From NCBI RefSeq assembly GCF_002101585.1, contig NZ_LQOT01000024.1:1-64000 (forward strand): DNA of 64,000 nucleotides. Reading direction: 5' to 3'. The notes under the pieces are model-generated. The model did no database searches, was not told the DNA's origin, and saw only the letters and a program-made list of their open reading frames with translations. The DNA is from Mycolicibacter engbaekii (GTDB taxonomy: Bacteria; Actinomycetota; Actinomycetes; Mycobacteriales; Mycobacteriaceae). Position numbers and translations under genes: made by a program. Shown piece by piece: positions 48,038-55,867 of the stretch (its first letter is position 1; each line of letters starts with the position of its first letter).

Positions 48038-48529
48038 CTACGAACCGGGGCCGATGTTGCGGGCCGGTCGGGTCAGCAGGTCGCGCACGTATTCCTCTGG
48101 GGCGCCGGCGATCTGGGCCGCCTCGGCCACCACGCCCAGGTAACGCGCGGACGGCAGCCCGCGCTCCCAGGCGTCCACCACGTACAGCCAGGCCAGCACC
48201 GGGGCCGGTTCGCTGTCGGCCGGGTCGGCGGTGATCCCGTCCACTCGGTCCACCCGGAGCCGGATCTTCTTGTGGATACCGAATTCCGAGCCTTCCCAGC
48301 TGTCCATGTTCTTCTCATCTTCGGGAGTCACGTCGTAGAGCACGACGAAAACACTCGAGTCCGGGTCCTCGACCACGGTCGCCAGGGCGCCCTCCCAGCC
48401 GATGTCCTCGCCGGCGAACGTCAACCGCCAGCCGCGCAACCAGCCGGTGCCGGTCATCGGGGAGTGCGGCGCTCGTTGCAGCATCTGTTCGGGATGCATG
48501 TTCGACCCGTAGGCGGCGTAGAGCGGCAC
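48038..48529 (-). CDS. Gamma-glutamylcyclotransferase-like protein (Rv3304-like)
   Basis: A 163-residue protein with the gamma-glutamylcyclotransferase-like fold. It begins PLYAAYGSNMHPEQM, the YGSN substrate loop (about 7-10), has VLYDVTPEDEKNMDSWEG with the Glu expected as acid/base near residue 79, and a C-terminal YLGVVAEAAQIAGAPEEYVRDL. Known relatives release 5-oxoproline from gamma-glutamyl compounds. The activity has not been shown for this group. It matches Rv3304 in place and size. Divergent from lpdA, convergent with the amidohydrolase. Confidence 0.88.
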   Translation of the reverse strand: MPLYAAYGSNMHPEQMLQRAPHSPMTGTGWLRGWRLTFAGEDIGWEGALATVVEDPDSSVFVVLYDVTPEDEKNMDSWEGSEFGIHKKIRLRVDRVDGITADPADSEPAPVLAWLYVVDAWERGLPSARYLGVVAEAAQIAGAPEEYVRDLLTRPARNIGPGS

Positions 48530-48558
48530 GGCAGAAATCTTAAACGCCGCGCTCCAGA

Positions 48559-48564
48559 TAGGTT
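48559..48564 (+). promoter_or_regulatory. -10 hexamer for a leaderless lpdA mRNA
   Basis: TAGGTT ends seven bases before the GTG at 48572 and there is no ribosome binding site. Confidence 0.55.
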
Positions 48565-48571
48565 AGTCGCT

Positions 48572-50008
48572 GTGACTACTCCCTCGACACGCATCGTGAT
48601 TATCGGCGGCGGGCCGGCGGGTTACGAGGCGGCGCTGGTCGCGGCGGCCAAGGGTCCCGAAGCGGTATCGGTGACGGTGGTCGACTCCGACGGCCTCGGC
48701 GGTGCCTGCGTGTTGTGGGACTGTGTGCCGTCCAAGACGTTCATCGCCTCGTCCGGGGTGCGTACCGAGCTCCGGAGGGCTCCGCACCTGGGTTTCGACA
48801 TCCACTTCACCGACGCCCAGATCGAGCTGAACCAGATTCACGAGCGGGTGAAGTCGCTGGCCGCGGCGCAGTCCGCCGACATCCGCACCCAACTGCTCAA
48901 CTCCGGTGTGGAGGTCATCGCCGGCCGCGGCGAGCTGATCGACGCCGAGCCGGGTCGGGCGCAGCATCGCATCCGGGTGACCGAGCCGGATGAGCACGGC
49001 GGTTCAGCGAGCCGGGTGCTGGACGCCGACGTCGTGCTGATCGCCACCGGCGCCAGCCCCCGGATCGTGCCCGGCGCGGAGCCGGACGGCGAACGGATCC
49101 TGACCTGGCGGCAGCTCTACGACCTGCGCACCCTGCCCGAGCACCTGGTGGTGGTGGGTTCCGGGGTCACCGGCGCGGAGTTCGCCAACGCCTACACCGA
49201 ACTCGGCGTCAAGGTGACGGTGGTGGCCAGCCGCGACCGCGTGCTGCCGCACGAGGATCCCGATGCGGCCCGGGTGCTGGAGCGCGTGTTCGCCGAACGC
49301 GGCGTCACCCTGGTCAAGAATGCCCGCGCCGCCTCGGTGACCCGCGACGGCGACGGGGTGCTGGTCACCATGACCGACGGTCGAACGGTGGCCGGCAGCC
49401 ATGCGCTGATGACGGTCGGTTCGGTGCCCAACACCGGTGGGCTGGGCTTGGAGCGGGTGGGGATCACCCTGGCTGCCGGCGACTATCTGCAGGTGGACCG
49501 GGTGTCGCGGACATCGGTGCCCGGGATCTACGCGGCCGGCGACTGCACCGGGCTGCTGCCGCTGGCCTCGGTGGCCGCCATGCAGGGCCGGATCGCGATG
49601 TATCACGCGCTGGGCGAGGCGGTGGCGCCGATCCGGCTGCGCACGGTGGCGGCCGCGGTGTTCACCCGGCCCGAGATCGCCGCGGTGGGGGTGCCGCAAT
49701 CCCAGATCGATGACGGCACCGTGCCCGCCCGCACCGTGATGCTGCCGTTGCAGACCAACGCGCGGGCGAAGATGAGCCGGATGCGTTACGGGTTTCTCAA
49801 GCTGTTCTGCCGGCCGGCCACCGGCACGGTCATCGGCGGCGTGGTGGTCGCCCCGATCGCCTCGGAACTGATCCTGCCGATCGCGCTGGCGGTGCAGAAC
49901 CGGATCACCGTGTCCGATCTGGCGCAGACGCTGGCGGTGTATCCGTCGTTGTCGGGGTCGCTCACCGAAGCGGCCCGGCGGCTGATGACCCATGACGACC
50001 TCGACTGA
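48572..50008 (+). CDS. lpdA: NAD(P)H-quinone reductase LpdA (flavoprotein disulfide reductase family)
   Basis: A 478-residue FAD/NAD enzyme of the disulfide reductase family. FAD fold IVIIGGGPAGYEAA (about 8-21), NAD fold VVVGSGVTGAEFANAY (about 193-208), second FAD motif GIYAAGDCTG (about 312-321), then the dimerisation domain. At the redox site it has Cys46-x4-Cys51 in GGACVLWDCVPSK. M. tuberculosis LpdA is known to lack one of the two cysteines and acts as a quinone reductase. Here both are present. The C-terminal His-Glu pair of true lipoamide dehydrogenases is not seen (YPSLSGS instead). GTG start, probably leaderless. Confidence 0.93.
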   Translation: MTTPSTRIVIIGGGPAGYEAALVAAAKGPEAVSVTVVDSDGLGGACVLWDCVPSKTFIASSGVRTELRRAPHLGFDIHFTDAQIELNQIHERVKSLAAAQSADIRTQLLNSGVEVIAGRGELIDAEPGRAQHRIRVTEPDEHGGSASRVLDADVVLIATGASPRIVPGAEPDGERILTWRQLYDLRTLPEHLVVVGSGVTGAEFANAYTELGVKVTVVASRDRVLPHEDPDAARVLERVFAERGVTLVKNARAASVTRDGDGVLVTMTDGRTVAGSHALMTVGSVPNTGGLGLERVGITLAAGDYLQVDRVSRTSVPGIYAAGDCTGLLPLASVAAMQGRIAMYHALGEAVAPIRLRTVAAAVFTRPEIAAVGVPQSQIDDGTVPARTVMLPLQTNARAKMSRMRYGFLKLFCRPATGTVIGGVVVAPIASELILPIALAVQNRITVSDLAQTLAVYPSLSGSLTEAARRLMTHDDLD

Positions 50009-50057
50009 GCGGTGGTGCTCCAGCGCGCGTCACGGCTCGTCCGCGCCGGCGGCCACG

Positions 50058-50063
50058 TAGCCT
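50058..50063 (+). promoter_or_regulatory. -10 hexamer for a leaderless glpD2 mRNA
   Basis: TAGCCT ends seven bases before the GTG at 50071, and there is no ribosome binding site between them. Confidence 0.55.
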
Positions 50064-50070
50064 GACATAC

Positions 50071-51783
50071 GTGAGCACGCTGGGACCGGACCAACGAGCA
50101 CGAGCCTGGGAACGACTGGGCAGTGAGCAGTTCGACGTAGTGGTGATCGGCGGCGGTGTGGTGGGCACCGGTTGCGCGCTCGACGCCGCCACCCGCGGCC
50201 TGAAGGTGGCGCTGGTCGAGGCGCGCGACTTCGCCGCCGGGACCTCGAGCCGAAGCTCGAAGATGTTCCACGGCGGTCTGCGCTACCTCGAGCAGCTGGA
50301 GTTCGGCTTGGTGCGCGAGGCACTGCACGAGCGCGAGCTTTCGCTGACCACCCTGGCGCCGCACCTGGTCAAGCCGCTGCCGTTTCTGTATCCGCTGACC
50401 CGGCGGTGGTGGGAGCGGCCGTACGTGGCCAGCGGGATCTTCCTCTACGACCAATTGGGCGGTGCGAAATCAGTTCCCGCCCAACGTCATCTGACTCGTG
50501 CGGGCGCGTTGCGCCTGTGTCCGGGGTTGAAGCGCAGTGCGTTGATCGGCGGTATCCGCTACTACGACACCGTTGTCGACGATGCCCGCCACACCCTGAC
50601 CGTGGCGCGCACCGCGGCGCACTACGGGGCGGTCATCCGCACCTCCAGCCAAGTCGTGGCGCTGCTGCGCGAAGGCGACCGGGTGACCGGGGTGCGGGTC
50701 CGCGATTCCGAGGACGGCGCCCTCACCGAGGTCCACGGGCACGTCGTGGTCAACGCCACCGGGGTGTGGACCGATGAGATCCAGGCGCTGTCGCGCCAGC
50801 GCGGCCGTTTCCACGTCCGGGCCTCCAAGGGCGTGCACATCGTGGTGCCGCGGGACCGGATCGTCTCGGAAGCGGCGATCATCCTGCGGACCGAGAAGTC
50901 GGTGCTGTTCGTGATCCCCTGGGGCACCCACTGGATCATCGGCACCACCGACACGGACTGGAATCTGGATCTGGCCCACCCCGCGGCCACCAAGGCCGAC
51001 ATCGACTATCTGCTGACCCACGTCAACACCGCGCTGGCCACCCCGCTCACCCACGCCGACATCGAGGGCGTGTACGCGGGCCTGCGGCCACTGCTGGCCG
51101 GGGAGAGCGACGACACCTCGAAGTTGTCCCGGGAGCATGCGGTGGCCGTTCCCGCGCCGGGCCTGGTGGCCATTGCCGGCGGCAAGTACACCACCTACCG
51201 GGTGATGGCGGCCGACGCGATCGACGCCGCCGCCGAGTTCATCCCGACCCGGGTGGCGCCGTCGATCACCGAGAAGGTGCCGCTGCTGGGCGCCGACGGC
51301 TATTTCGCGTTGGTCAATCAGGCCGAGCACGTCGGTGCCAGACAAGGCCTGCATCCCTACCGGGTCCGGCACCTGCTCGACCGTTACGGCGCGCTGATCC
51401 ATGAGGTGCTGGCGGTTGCCGACGAGCAGCCGGAGCTGCTGGACCCGATCGCCGAGGCGCCCACCTACCTCAAAGTGGAGGTTGCCTACGCGGCCCTGGC
51501 CGAGGGTGCCCTGCATCTGGAAGACGTGCTGGCCCGGCGGACCCGGATCTCCATCGAGTACGCCCACCGCGGGGTGAACTGCGCACGCGAGGTCGCCGAG
51601 GTGATGGCCGCGGTGCTCGGTTGGGACGACGCCGACGTGGAGCAGGAGGTGGCCAATTACGCCGCCCGGGTGGAGGCCGAAATCCTGTCCCAGGAGCAGC
51701 CGGACGACGCCTCGGCGGATGCGCTGCGGGCCAGCGCGCCCGAGGCCCGGGCCGAAATCCTGGAGCCGATTCCGCTTCCCTGA
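50071..51783 (+). CDS. glpD2: Aerobic glycerol-3-phosphate dehydrogenase
   Basis: A 570-residue FAD-dependent, membrane-associated dehydrogenase that oxidises glycerol-3-phosphate to dihydroxyacetone phosphate and passes electrons to quinone. The FAD-binding segment is VVVIGGGVVGTGCALDAATRG (about 23-43). SSRSSKMFHGGLRYLEQ (about 59-75), WGTHWIIGTTDTDW and AGGKYTTYRVMA are the family's substrate and FAD contacts. The C-terminal helical cap is complete. Start GTG 50071 probably lies at the mRNA 5' end. It follows lpdA in the same order as Rv3303c-Rv3302c. Confidence 0.95.
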   Translation: MSTLGPDQRARAWERLGSEQFDVVVIGGGVVGTGCALDAATRGLKVALVEARDFAAGTSSRSSKMFHGGLRYLEQLEFGLVREALHERELSLTTLAPHLVKPLPFLYPLTRRWWERPYVASGIFLYDQLGGAKSVPAQRHLTRAGALRLCPGLKRSALIGGIRYYDTVVDDARHTLTVARTAAHYGAVIRTSSQVVALLREGDRVTGVRVRDSEDGALTEVHGHVVVNATGVWTDEIQALSRQRGRFHVRASKGVHIVVPRDRIVSEAAIILRTEKSVLFVIPWGTHWIIGTTDTDWNLDLAHPAATKADIDYLLTHVNTALATPLTHADIEGVYAGLRPLLAGESDDTSKLSREHAVAVPAPGLVAIAGGKYTTYRVMAADAIDAAAEFIPTRVAPSITEKVPLLGADGYFALVNQAEHVGARQGLHPYRVRHLLDRYGALIHEVLAVADEQPELLDPIAEAPTYLKVEVAYAALAEGALHLEDVLARRTRISIEYAHRGVNCAREVAEVMAAVLGWDDADVEQEVANYAARVEAEILSQEQPDDASADALRASAPEARAEILEPIPLP

Positions 51784-51859
51784 ACGCGATGCCATTACTT
51801 GAGGTATTCCGGCCGCGCTGAATCCATCCATTTAGGCCGTTATCAGCATTCACTTGTGT

Positions 51860-51888
51860 TTGACACACCTTCCCGACAGGGCTACCTT
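51860..51888 (+). promoter_or_regulatory. Consensus sigma-A-type promoter for the secreted protein gene
   Basis: TTGACA (51860-51865), 17 bases, TACCTT (51883-51888). Full -35 matches are rare in mycobacteria. Transcription would begin near 51895, about 47 bases before the ATG. Confidence 0.75.
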
Positions 51889-51941
51889 CCCCACATGAGC
51901 TGGATCACACGGGGGGTCCGGGCGCGGGGAAGGGGCAGCTC

Positions 51942-53018
51942 ATGTGGGGTGGGACGGGGGTGTGGAGCTCTCGGGAGCTCTCCGTACGAGTTGGCGCGGC
52001 GATGGCCGCGACGGCCGTGGCGGCGGCCGGGCTGTTCGGTCTCGCCGGGGGCGGATCGCCGATCTTCCCCGGGGCCGCTTCGGCGGCGCAGCAACGCCTG
52101 GCGCTGACGGCCTACCCGACGTTCACCGAGAGCCTGCAGTCGCTGCTGGACGCGCTGTCCCTCGGTGATCTCGACCAGGTGCTGGCCGCGTTCGGCGAGG
52201 TGCCCGGGACGAGCACCCCGCTGAGCGTGAATACGGATGTGGCCGACGTGCTGGCGGCTTTCAACCCCGACGGAACCACCTTGGCCGCGCTTGCCGACAT
52301 CTTCGACATATCGCTGAGTCAGCCGCTCTACAGTGCCAACCCCGCCATCCCGTCAGTGCTGGGCACCGGCAGTCTGTTCGTGGTGGACGGTGTGCCGATC
52401 GGCAACCTCGAGCTCGGCGAGCTGATCGACGTCGTCCTCGGCGAGGGTGCCGGCGAGCACTCGCTGACCGACCTGGCCGCCGCGGTGGGCTTGGGGCCGT
52501 TGCTCGGCCAATACGCGGGCTGGATCAACGCGTTCGGCCTGGAGAACCTGAACTACGTGAACTGCGGGATCGGCGGGATCGTGTGCAGCAGTCCGGACCT
52601 GACCGTCAACAGCTCGCTGGTGGACTGGCTGACCGCGTTCGTCACCGTGCCCACCACCGACGTCACCAAGCATGTCGCGGCCATTTTCGGCCCCGGCACC
52701 ACCACGGTCCTGGCGGGAAGCGGCTACACCCTGGGGGAGTACCTGCACATCCTGCCCGTCAGCGCCACCAACAGCACCACCATGGACAACGCGTCCCTGG
52801 CGCTGCTCTTCGGCCTCAACCCCGCCCAGACCTGGGATCAGTTCCTGGCCGAGCTCCCGTTCGGGGGCACGCTGCTCGATCCGTCCGGCGAGACCTGGGG
52901 TGAGCAGAGCCTGGGCACCTTCCTGGCCAGCTTCCTGCGGGAGGACAGCGCGCTGGCGATCGCCGGCGACACCGCCGTCACCGACTTCCTGGTAGCCCTG
53001 GGCCTGCTGGCGGCCTAG
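51942..53018 (+). CDS. Secreted protein of unrecognised mycobacterial family (paralogue A)
   Basis: A 358-residue exported protein. After a short tail a hydrophobic signal (about 17-36) ends near ASA-AQQ (about residue 48). The mature part begins LTAYPTFTESLQSLLDALSLGDLDQVLAAFG, shared almost unchanged with the next gene. Asp- and Leu-rich segments follow, one with two Cys (YVNCGIGGIVCSS) that may form a disulfide, and late segments LLFGLNPAQTWDQFLAELPFGGTLLDP and GEQSLGTFLASFL, also shared with the paralogue. GGAAGGGG precedes the ATG at 51942. I know no function. It is strongly promoted and extracellular by its signals. Confidence 0.82.
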   Translation: MWGGTGVWSSRELSVRVGAAMAATAVAAAGLFGLAGGGSPIFPGAASAAQQRLALTAYPTFTESLQSLLDALSLGDLDQVLAAFGEVPGTSTPLSVNTDVADVLAAFNPDGTTLAALADIFDISLSQPLYSANPAIPSVLGTGSLFVVDGVPIGNLELGELIDVVLGEGAGEHSLTDLAAAVGLGPLLGQYAGWINAFGLENLNYVNCGIGGIVCSSPDLTVNSSLVDWLTAFVTVPTTDVTKHVAAIFGPGTTTVLAGSGYTLGEYLHILPVSATNSTTMDNASLALLFGLNPAQTWDQFLAELPFGGTLLDPSGETWGEQSLGTFLASFLREDSALAIAGDTAVTDFLVALGLLAA

Positions 53019-53049
53019 CGGCCGGTGCAAGCCGGAAGAGGCCGGCCGC
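53018..53049 (+). terminator. Hairpin after the first secreted protein gene
   Basis: GCGGCCGG at 53018-53025 pairs exactly with CCGGCCGC at 53042-53049, with a loop of 16 bases. It begins at the stop codon. Short GC stem without a T tract. Confidence 0.5.
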
Positions 53050-53406
53050 CCCGTCGTGGACTGGTAGCGCACCGGGGTGCGCCCGGCCATTGTTGCGATA
53101 AACCCGAGTTGACCAGCCATGCATTTTGCTCCAAAACAGAATGATCCGGGTATTTTTCTCGATGTATTACATACCTATTGCCTGAAAACAATGGATGTTA
53201 ACGCGTAGCGAGCTTGGGGGAGTGATGGGTGCCATCCGGCAGTGGCAGCGTATTTAAAAAACCTGAATGTAATTTCGTGACGACCGTACGTTCGCCGGGT
53301 CGGCTGACTGCGCAGCGACCGACCTGCTGTCGCGGTTCACTGTTCTGAACTGGGAGTTAGCTGTACGTTGGCCAAGGCGCAGGCCAAACCGGTCCCCGTG
53401 AAGACG
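53050..53406 (+). other. Long A+T-rich non-coding region before the second secreted protein gene
   Basis: Part of a 475-base gap. From about 53110 to 53280 the composition is far more A+T-rich than the rest of the window. A short frame with GGGGGAG before it encodes MGAIRQWQRI (53225-53257) and could be a leader peptide, but nothing confirms translation. No RNA gene or mobile element is recognised. Confidence 0.45.
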
Positions 53407-53435
53407 TTGACACCAGACTGAGGTCATATTAAGTT
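53407..53435 (+). promoter_or_regulatory. Consensus sigma-A-type promoter for the second secreted protein gene
   Basis: TTGACA (53407-53412), 17 bases, TAAGTT (53430-53435). The same layout as before the paralogue. The mRNA would start near 53442 with a leader of about 50 bases. Confidence 0.75.
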
Positions 53436-53493
53436 AATGCCGATGTGAGAATCGCATCAGCGCAATGCTCGATCTTAGAAGGGGGACCTATTC

Positions 53494-54390
53494 ATGTCTA
53501 CATATTCCACTGTTGCCGCGCCGCCGGGGCCGCGCGGCTTTGCGGTGAAAGCCGGCGCATTGATGGCGGGTACCGCATTTGCCGGGGCGGCGCTTCTCGG
53601 CGGCACCGCTGTCGCTCCGGCGATCTCGGCGGGAATTTCGGCATCGGCACAACACGAGGTCATGCTGACCGCCACCTACCCGACGTTCGCCGAGAGCCTG
53701 CAGAGCCTGCTCGACGCAATCGAACTGGGCAACATGGGTCAGGTCCTGGGGATCTTCGGCGACGACATCGACACGGCGACCACCCTCGCGGTGCTGCTCG
53801 CCGCACTCAACCCCGACGACATGTCCCTGGACACGGCCACCTTGGGGATGCTGTCCGCCGACATCACCGCGCTGCTCGACGACGTCGACTTCGGTGGTAA
53901 CCCGCTGGGGTCGATCCCGATCACCAGCCTGCTCGGCGGCTTCATCGGTGGTGACGGTGCTGCCACCGAACTCGGCACGCTGCTGGGCTACGTGGGACTG
54001 GGCGAGTTCGCCGGCCTGCTGAACATCCCGTTCACCGACCTCTCGCCGGAGACGACGGTCGCAGAGTTGCTGGAGGCCCTGCTGGGCATCGACGCGACGA
54101 CCTCGCTCAATGACCTGCTGGACCAGAACGGCATGGAGGACGCCACCATCGGCGGCCTGTTGGGTATCAGCCCCGAACAGCTCGCGGCCGGCTGGGACTC
54201 CTTCGTGAGCAGCATGGTCGTCGGCGGCACGCTCGCCGACCCCGACGGCATCGGCGTATTGGGCGATCAGACGCTGGGATCTCTGCTGACCGCCTTGCTG
54301 GGCACCGGCGCCGATCCGGTGACCGACCTCACCACGCTGACCGACTTCCTGGGCGATCTGGGCCTGTTCGAGATGCTCGGCCTCGGCTGA
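53494..54390 (+). CDS. Secreted protein of unrecognised mycobacterial family (paralogue B)
   Basis: A 298-residue exported protein. The signal (about 17-50) has a hydrophobic core AGTAFAGAALLGGTAVAP and ends near SASA. The mature part begins LTATYPTFAESLQSLLDAIELGNMGQVLGIFG, matching the gene before it. It is very acidic and rich in Leu, Gly, Asp and Thr, with repeated LLGxxGxGxx and TTxxxLLxALLGxD patterns, and contains no Cys after the signal. GGGGGA lies seven bases before the ATG. No known domain is recognised. A strong hairpin terminator follows. Confidence 0.82.
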   Translation: MSTYSTVAAPPGPRGFAVKAGALMAGTAFAGAALLGGTAVAPAISAGISASAQHEVMLTATYPTFAESLQSLLDAIELGNMGQVLGIFGDDIDTATTLAVLLAALNPDDMSLDTATLGMLSADITALLDDVDFGGNPLGSIPITSLLGGFIGGDGAATELGTLLGYVGLGEFAGLLNIPFTDLSPETTVAELLEALLGIDATTSLNDLLDQNGMEDATIGGLLGISPEQLAAGWDSFVSSMVVGGTLADPDGIGVLGDQTLGSLLTALLGTGADPVTDLTTLTDFLGDLGLFEMLGLG

Positions 54391-54410
54391 ACTCCGGCCG
54401 CGTTAAGCCC

Positions 54411-54444
54411 CATCGGCCACGACCCCCGACGGTCGTGGCCGATG
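54411..54444. terminator. Strong hairpin terminator
   Basis: A perfect 13-bp stem (CATCGGCCACGAC at 54411-54423 with GTCGTGGCCGATG at 54432-54444) and an eight-base loop, 20 bases after the secreted protein stop. Confidence 0.8.
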
Positions 54445-54512
54445 TGGTGGGCGCGGCTCCCGTCCCGCCGCGGCGGCCGTGTGCGCCTGGGAGCCGGCAG
54501 CTGGGTCGGCGA

Positions 54513-54518
54513 TAGGCT
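54513..54518 (+). promoter_or_regulatory. -10 hexamer for a leaderless pseudouridine synthase mRNA
   Basis: TAGGCT ends seven bases before the ATG at 54526, with no ribosome binding site between them. Confidence 0.55.
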
Positions 54519-54525
54519 GCCGGTG

Positions 54526-55398
54526 ATGAGCCGCCGACGCCGCGCCCCGCTCCCGGTGCGCGAGGGCTTGGGGCCGGCACGGTTGCGCCTGCACGGCGGG
54601 CCGGTGGAGGCCGAACTGCGCGCCCGGTTCGGCGCGGCAACGGCGGCGAAGGTCGCCGCCGGGGAAGTGGTGACCGCGGACGGATCACTGGTGGATGCCA
54701 CGACCGCGCTGCCCGCCGGGTCTCACATCTTCCTGTACCGGGACCTGCCCGAGGAGGTGCCGGTACCTTTCGGCATTCCGGTGCTCTACCGCGACGCAGA
54801 CCTGGTGGTCGTCGACAAGCCGCACTTTCTGGCCACCATGCCCCGCGGCAGTCATGTGGCACAGACCGCCCTGGTCCGGTTGCGCCGCGACCTGGACTTA
54901 CCGGAGCTCAGTCCAGCCCATCGGCTGGACCGCCTGACCGCCGGCGTGCTGCTGTTCACCACACGCGCCGAGCTGCGCGGCCCGTATCAGACCCTGTTCG
55001 CCCGCGGGGCGGTGCGCAAGCAATACCTGGCGCGATCCGGCGCCGAGCCGATGGGGCCGTTTCCGCGGCTGGTGCGCAGCCGGATCGTCAAGCGCCGCGG
55101 TCAGCTCCAAGCCCGCGAAGAACCCGGTGAACCGAACGCCGAAACGCTGGTCGAGTCACTGGACGACGGCCGCTACCGGCTCACCCCGCGCACCGGACGC
55201 ACCCACCAGTTGCGGGTGCATATGGCCGCACTCGGACTGCCGATCACCGGTGATCCGTTGTATCCGCAGATTCGCGAGGTCGCTGCCGGCGACTTCTCGC
55301 AACCGTTGCAACTGCTGGCCCAGCGGCTGGAGTTCGACGACCCGTTCACCGGGCGACCACGGATCTTCGTCAGCGAACGCGACCTTGCTGCCGACTGA
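54526..55398 (+). CDS. RluA-family pseudouridine synthase
   Basis: A 290-residue enzyme that isomerises uridine to pseudouridine in rRNA or tRNA. It has an N-terminal S4-like part (about 20-75), then VLYRDADLVVVDKPHFLATMP and the catalytic loop AHRLDRLTAGVLLF (about 139-152) with the catalytic Asp. TPRTGRTHQLRVHMAALGLPITGDPLY is the family C-terminal motif. It matches Rv3300c in place. The ATG at 54526 is favoured by the leaderless -10. A longer upstream frame has no family similarity. The target base is not known. Confidence 0.92.
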   Translation: MSRRRRAPLPVREGLGPARLRLHGGPVEAELRARFGAATAAKVAAGEVVTADGSLVDATTALPAGSHIFLYRDLPEEVPVPFGIPVLYRDADLVVVDKPHFLATMPRGSHVAQTALVRLRRDLDLPELSPAHRLDRLTAGVLLFTTRAELRGPYQTLFARGAVRKQYLARSGAEPMGPFPRLVRSRIVKRRGQLQAREEPGEPNAETLVESLDDGRYRLTPRTGRTHQLRVHMAALGLPITGDPLYPQIREVAAGDFSQPLQLLAQRLEFDDPFTGRPRIFVSERDLAAD

Positions 55399-55467
55399 TC
55401 CGGGTTTCGGCCCGGGCCGTCCTGGGTACAGGAAGGCACGACCAGAGCAGAGGGGAGTCTGATTCCG

Positions 55468-55815
55468 ATGGCATACAGCAAGATGACGGTCGCGGTGCTC
55501 GGCAGCGCGATCGCGCTGGCGGCCGCGGGTTGCAACGGCGCCAAGGAAGAGGGGCCGACCAGCACCACGACCACGACCACGATGACGACCACCATGACTG
55601 AGATGACAACCGAACCGATGCCCGGAGGGCCGGGATCCGAACACCCCGGTGAGCCCGGCGGCCCCGGTGGTGGCGGGGAGATTCCGGGTGGCCCGACCGG
55701 TGGTGGTGGGCCCGGTGGGGGCGGTGGCCAGATTCCCGGCGGCCCGACCGGCTGGGGCGGGCCCGGTGGCGGCGGCGGCTGCCTGCCCGGCGTGGGTTGC
55801 GGCGGCTGGCCGTGA
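55468..55815 (+). CDS. Gly/Pro-rich putative lipoprotein
   Basis: A 115-residue protein. The signal ends in LAAAGC with Cys22. Next comes a Thr/Met tract (TSTTTTTTMTTTMTEMTTEP), then about 60 residues of glycine and proline with a repeated unit near IPGGPTG-x-GGPGGGGG, seen twice, and a last GCLPGVGCGGWP with two Cys. It is likely attached to the cell envelope as an unfolded stalk. No function is known. AGGGGAG precedes the ATG at 55468. Confidence 0.75.
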   Translation: MAYSKMTVAVLGSAIALAAAGCNGAKEEGPTSTTTTTTMTTTMTEMTTEPMPGGPGSEHPGEPGGPGGGGEIPGGPTGGGGPGGGGGQIPGGPTGWGGPGGGGGCLPGVGCGGWP

Positions 55816-55867
55816 CCCCGGCGGCGCAGCCGATCCGGCGCTGACAAGCGGACTCAACGCCGAATAC

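Noticed and set aside
55640..55815. CRISPR-like or tandem DNA repeat
   Set aside because: The repetition is codon repetition for Gly/Pro in the lipoprotein, without spacers.
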